In this document: piece by piece, positions 55,853-58,467 of the stretch
How positions within the stretch are numbered: the stretch's first letter is position 1
Layout: the number at the start of each line of letters is the position of its first letter
Origin: Sphingomonas hankookensis
Lineage (GTDB): Bacteria > Pseudomonadota > Alphaproteobacteria > Sphingomonadales > Sphingomonadaceae
Reading direction: 5' to 3'
DNA: 58,467 nt
NCBI RefSeq assembly: GCF_001619955.1
Contig: NZ_LQQO01000010.1
Span: 1 to 58,467 of the forward strand
The notes under the pieces: model-generated
The model's input: the letters and a program-made list of their open reading frames with translations, nothing else
The model's database searches: none
What the model was told of the DNA's origin: nothing
Made by a program: the position numbers and the translations under genes

Positions 55853-56569
55853 TCAGGGTTGCGGTTCGGCGCGCAGCCAGCCCGTGATCGAATAGCGCCG
55901 CGCCGGGGCGGCACGGGTCACTTCGCTGACGCTGTGTTCCTGCGGCACGGCAAAGATGGTCATCCGGTTGAACCCCGGCGCGACCGCGCGCAGTTCGCCG
56001 TCCGGCCCGTGGAACAGCAGCAGCCCGCCCCATTCGGGCCGCCATCCCGGGGTGAGGCCAAAGACATAGGCGGCCCGGCGATGCTTGCCCGCGACGGCAT
56101 CGTCATGGACGGTCAGGAAATCGCCGGGGGCATAGGCGGTCGCCTGCGCATCGGCGAACCGTACGTCACCCGCCCCGGTAATCGCCCGCAAGGCGTCCAG
56201 CATCGCCGGCGACGACATCCAGCGGGCGAAACCGCCAAGCGGGGTCGTATCGCCCGCGCGGTCCCGCACGGCGTCGGACACGCGGATGCTGTCGAAGCGG
56301 AACTGAAAGCCGGCGCGCGCGGCGGCATAGACCGCGAGGTTCAGCGCCTCGGCCCGTTCCGGCGGGATCGCCCCCCATCCGGCGCGGTCGAATTCGACGA
56401 CCTGGTCGCCGCTCAGCACCAGCTTGCGCCAGTCGGTCCGCTGGCGCAGATGCGCCGAAAGCAGCAGCGCGGCATCGCCGGCCAGGGCATTGTCGATCAC
56501 CACGCGCCCGTCGCGGCGATAGCGTTCGGCGAGCATCGCGAGATCGAGGGTCGGGTCGAGCGTGAACAT
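55853..56569 (-). CDS. Fe(II)/2-oxoglutarate oxygenase-like protein
   Basis: This 238-residue protein starts at the ATG at 56569. The C-terminal half has the prolyl-hydroxylase-like core: ADAQATAYAPGDFLTVHDD (first His and Asp), WRPEWGGLLLFHGPDGEL, then PQEHSVSEV (second His) and RRYSITGWL, whose Arg would bind 2-oxoglutarate. It converges on GH3 with a 35-base gap and shares clear identity with the divergently transcribed gene next to it. The substrate is unknown; hydroxylation of a protein or small molecule in the cytoplasm is inferred. Confidence 0.85.
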   Translation of the reverse strand: MFTLDPTLDLAMLAERYRRDGRVVIDNALAGDAALLLSAHLRQRTDWRKLVLSGDQVVEFDRAGWGAIPPERAEALNLAVYAAARAGFQFRFDSIRVSDAVRDRAGDTTPLGGFARWMSSPAMLDALRAITGAGDVRFADAQATAYAPGDFLTVHDDAVAGKHRRAAYVFGLTPGWRPEWGGLLLFHGPDGELRAVAPGFNRMTIFAVPQEHSVSEVTRAAPARRYSITGWLRAEPQP

Positions 56570-56687
56570 CGGTGCCGGATGGCATGGCACCGATCGCGCG
56601 GCGAATGAAGCCCCCGTGTCGGGCGACGGCTTGCGCCATCGCGCCGGCTGGGCGAAACCTTTCGCGTATGACCACCCGGTATTCCGC

Positions 56688-57416
56688 ATGATCGAACTGC
56701 TCGCGCTCAACCCGTCGCTCGACCGGACGGCACTTGCCGCGCAATTCGCGGCGGACGGACGGGTGCAGATCCGCGATGTGCTGACCGATGTCTCGGCACG
56801 CGCGCTCCACCGCGTCATCGCCGAACAGACGCCATGGGGCATCGCCTATGATGTCGGCACCGACAAGCCGGTCGGGCTGACCGCCGCCGAGTTCGCCGCG
56901 CTCGACCCGGCACGCCGCACCGCCATCCGCGAGGCGATCGAGCAGGCGATGCGCGGGCGCGACTATGGCTTTTCCTATGCGCGCTACCCGATCCTCGATG
57001 CCTATCTCCAGCACTGGGCGCCGGGCGGGCCGCACGACATCGTGCTCGAACATATCAACGACGCGCCGTTCCTCGACCTGGTGCGCGGCGTCACCGGCAT
57101 GCCCGACCTGCGCAAGGCGGATGCGCAGGCGACCTTGTTCGCGCCGGGCCAATTCCTGGCGGAACATAGCGACTCCCATGTCGGGGAGGGGTGGCGCATC
57201 GCATACGTCCTGTCGCTCTGCGCGGTCGACTGGCGGCCCGACTGGGGCGGCTATCTGCAGTTCTTCGACGACGATGGCGATATCGTTGCGGGATATCGGC
57301 CGCGCTTCAATGCCCTGAGCCTGTTTGCGGTGCCGCGCCCGCATGCCGTCAGCTATGTGCCGCCATTCGCGCCGGTGGGGCGCTATTCGATCACCGGCTG
57401 GTTCCGCGACCGGTGA
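56688..57416 (+). CDS. Fe(II)/2-oxoglutarate oxygenase-like protein, paralogue of its neighbour
   Basis: This 242-residue protein starts at the ATG at 56688, which gives the same lead (MIELLALNPSLDRTALAAQF) and length as its divergent paralogue. Core motifs are ADAQATLFAPGQFLAEHSDS (His-x-Asp), WRPDWGGYLQFFDDDGDI, PRPHAVSYV (second His) and GRYSITGWF with the 2-oxoglutarate Arg. The stop overlaps a GTG start of the TPR gene, so the two are co-translated. The target is unknown. It may act with the TPR protein, which could serve as a docking partner. Confidence 0.87.
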   Translation: MIELLALNPSLDRTALAAQFAADGRVQIRDVLTDVSARALHRVIAEQTPWGIAYDVGTDKPVGLTAAEFAALDPARRTAIREAIEQAMRGRDYGFSYARYPILDAYLQHWAPGGPHDIVLEHINDAPFLDLVRGVTGMPDLRKADAQATLFAPGQFLAEHSDSHVGEGWRIAYVLSLCAVDWRPDWGGYLQFFDDDGDIVAGYRPRFNALSLFAVPRPHAVSYVPPFAPVGRYSITGWFRDR

Positions 57417-58467
57417 TCGCCGCCACGCTTCGACAGGCGGCGCTGGCGGCGGCGGCGCGGGGAGACGACGCTGCTGCGGCCAGGGGCTTTGCGCAGGCGG
57501 TGGCGACCTATCCGGGCGATGCCGCGCTGCTCAACAGCGCCGGGAATTTCCATGCCGGGGCGGGGCGGGCGGCGGAAGCACTGGCGCTGTTCGACCGCGC
57601 ACTCGGCATCGATCCGGCGCTTGGCGAGGCGGCGATCAACCGCGCGATCGTCCTGACCCGGCTGGGCCGCGCAGCCGAGGCGGTGGCCGACCTGACCGCG
57701 CGAGAGGCGGCGCTTGCCGGGCATCCGCGCTATTGGACGACGCGCGCCGCAGCCGAAAATGCTGCGGGAAACCTGCGCGGGGCTGCCGCCAGCTATGACG
57801 AGCAACTGCGCCGCGATCCGCGCAACCGCCGGGCGCTCCATGGCCGGGCGCGTATCGCGCTCGACCGGGGCGATGGCAGCGCGATCGCCCGGTATGATGC
57901 CGCGCTGGCCGAGACGCCGGGCGACCCGTGGCTGTTGCACGGGCTGGCACAGGCGCTGGAGGCGGCGGGCGACCGGGCGGCTGCGCTTGAGCTGTCGAGG
58001 CAATTGGCGACGCAGCTGCCGCAATGGATCGACGCGCTCGAACTCCATGCCACGCTGCGCTGGGCAGCAGGCGATCGGGACGATTTCTGCGATCATTATG
58101 CCGCGGCTGTGCCGCATCATGCCGATGGCGCGGCGGAGCGATCCTGGGCGGCGATGCTGGCCGGGGTCGATGCGCATGCCGCCGCCGCCGACATCCTGGC
58201 GCAATGCCGTGCGCGGATCGGTCCGCGCGACCCGTTGCTGCTCGACGAAGCGGTCTATCGTGGCGAGGCCGGGGACGATGCGGGTGCCGAGGCGATCTTT
58301 GCCGCCGGGACGCCCGCAACCCCCGACTGGTGGATTGCCGCCGCACGGCAGGCGCTGCGGGCCGGACGCCCCGAACAGGCCGATACGCTGCTGGGACAGG
58401 CGATCGCGGTGCGGGATGATGACGTGATGGCGTGGAGCCTGCGCGATCTGGCATGGCGGGTGCTGGG
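57413..58467 (+). CDS. tetratricopeptide repeat protein (3' end outside window)
   Basis: The frame beginning at GTG 57413, overlapping the preceding stop, stays open for 351 codons to the window's end. It encodes Ala-rich helical pairs with TPR spacing: AEALALFDRALGIDPALGEA, AAASYDEQLRRDPRNRRALH and IARYDAALAETPGDPWLLHG. No signal peptide is present. In sphingomonads TPR arrays of this kind are often joined to a C-terminal 2-oxoglutarate oxygenase or sulfotransferase domain. That would fit the neighbours but lies beyond the edge. Confidence 0.8.
   Translation, partial: MIAATLRQAALAAAARGDDAAAARGFAQAVATYPGDAALLNSAGNFHAGAGRAAEALALFDRALGIDPALGEAAINRAIVLTRLGRAAEAVADLTAREAALAGHPRYWTTRAAAENAAGNLRGAAASYDEQLRRDPRNRRALHGRARIALDRGDGSAIARYDAALAETPGDPWLLHGLAQALEAAGDRAAALELSRQLATQLPQWIDALELHATLRWAAGDRDDFCDHYAAAVPHHADGAAERSWAAMLAGVDAHAAAADILAQCRARIGPRDPLLLDEAVYRGEAGDDAGAEAIFAAGTPATPDWWIAAARQALRAGRPEQADTLLGQAIAVRDDDVMAWSLRDLAWRVL

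Overview
This is a GC-rich chromosomal window from an alphaproteobacterium, most probably a Sphingomonas-like member of the Sphingomonadaceae. The evidence is protein-level: a CckA-type hybrid kinase near recA, HWE/HisKA_2 signalling, several TonB-dependent receptors, a flavin halogenase next to a receptor and a GH3 enzyme, sphingomonad-like REP repeats, and a core-gene order of slt, dapA, smpB, cckA and recA. The species cannot be named from the sequence alone.

Layout. (1) 1-2.5 kb looks like the end of an integrated element. It holds a HTH-DNA adenine methyltransferase running in from the left edge, an unrecognised 371-aa protein, gene-poor DNA, and a tRNA 3'-end remnant (T arm plus acceptor and CCA at about 2464-2491) that probably marks the attachment site. 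(2) 2.6-29.9 kb is mostly housekeeping: a MarR-GNAT fusion, a second GNAT, an LldD-like flavoenzyme, ettA, a GAF-HisKA_2 kinase, a NYN-LOTUS protein, a CPA2 antiporter, greB, slt, dapA, a hybrid kinase, smpB, an M13 peptidase, cckA, a receiver protein, recA, a GST and a hydrolase. Four kinds of REP-like palindromes sit between these genes. A small secreted-protein gene before recA is broken by an in-frame TGA right after its signal peptide.

(3) 30.0-39.6 kb is the most striking block. A MocR-type regulator whose PLP lysine is replaced by His is divergent from a co-directional run: M16 peptidase, STN-type TonB receptor, YddA-type exporter-like ABC protein, thioredoxin-like protein, and an unknown 280-aa protein. 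The first three match the PqqL/FusC, YddB/FusA, YddA/FusD set known for importing and cleaving small iron-sulfur proteins such as ferredoxin. The receptor carries two compensating one-base frameshifts, so the system is either recently inactivated or mis-sequenced here.

(4) 39.6-46.4 kb is a 5-oxoproline module: a fused HyuA-HyuB oxoprolinase, a divergent MarR-like regulator, DUF969 and DUF979 membrane proteins (probable transporter) and a DUF2891 protein, the last three overlapping by start/stop codons. It could salvage pyroglutamate made when imported proteins are degraded, although that link is inference.

(5) 46.4-58.5 kb is a TonB-receptor locus with unusual oxidative enzymes. It contains a flavin-dependent halogenase, a DUF6445 protein, a secreted debranching-enzyme-like glycosidase, a TonB receptor, a divergent Tat-exported GH3 glycosidase, two divergent paralogous Fe(II)/2-oxoglutarate oxygenase-like proteins, and a TPR protein running off the right edge. 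Glycan uptake and breakdown fits the glycosidases; what the halogenase and oxygenases modify is unknown.
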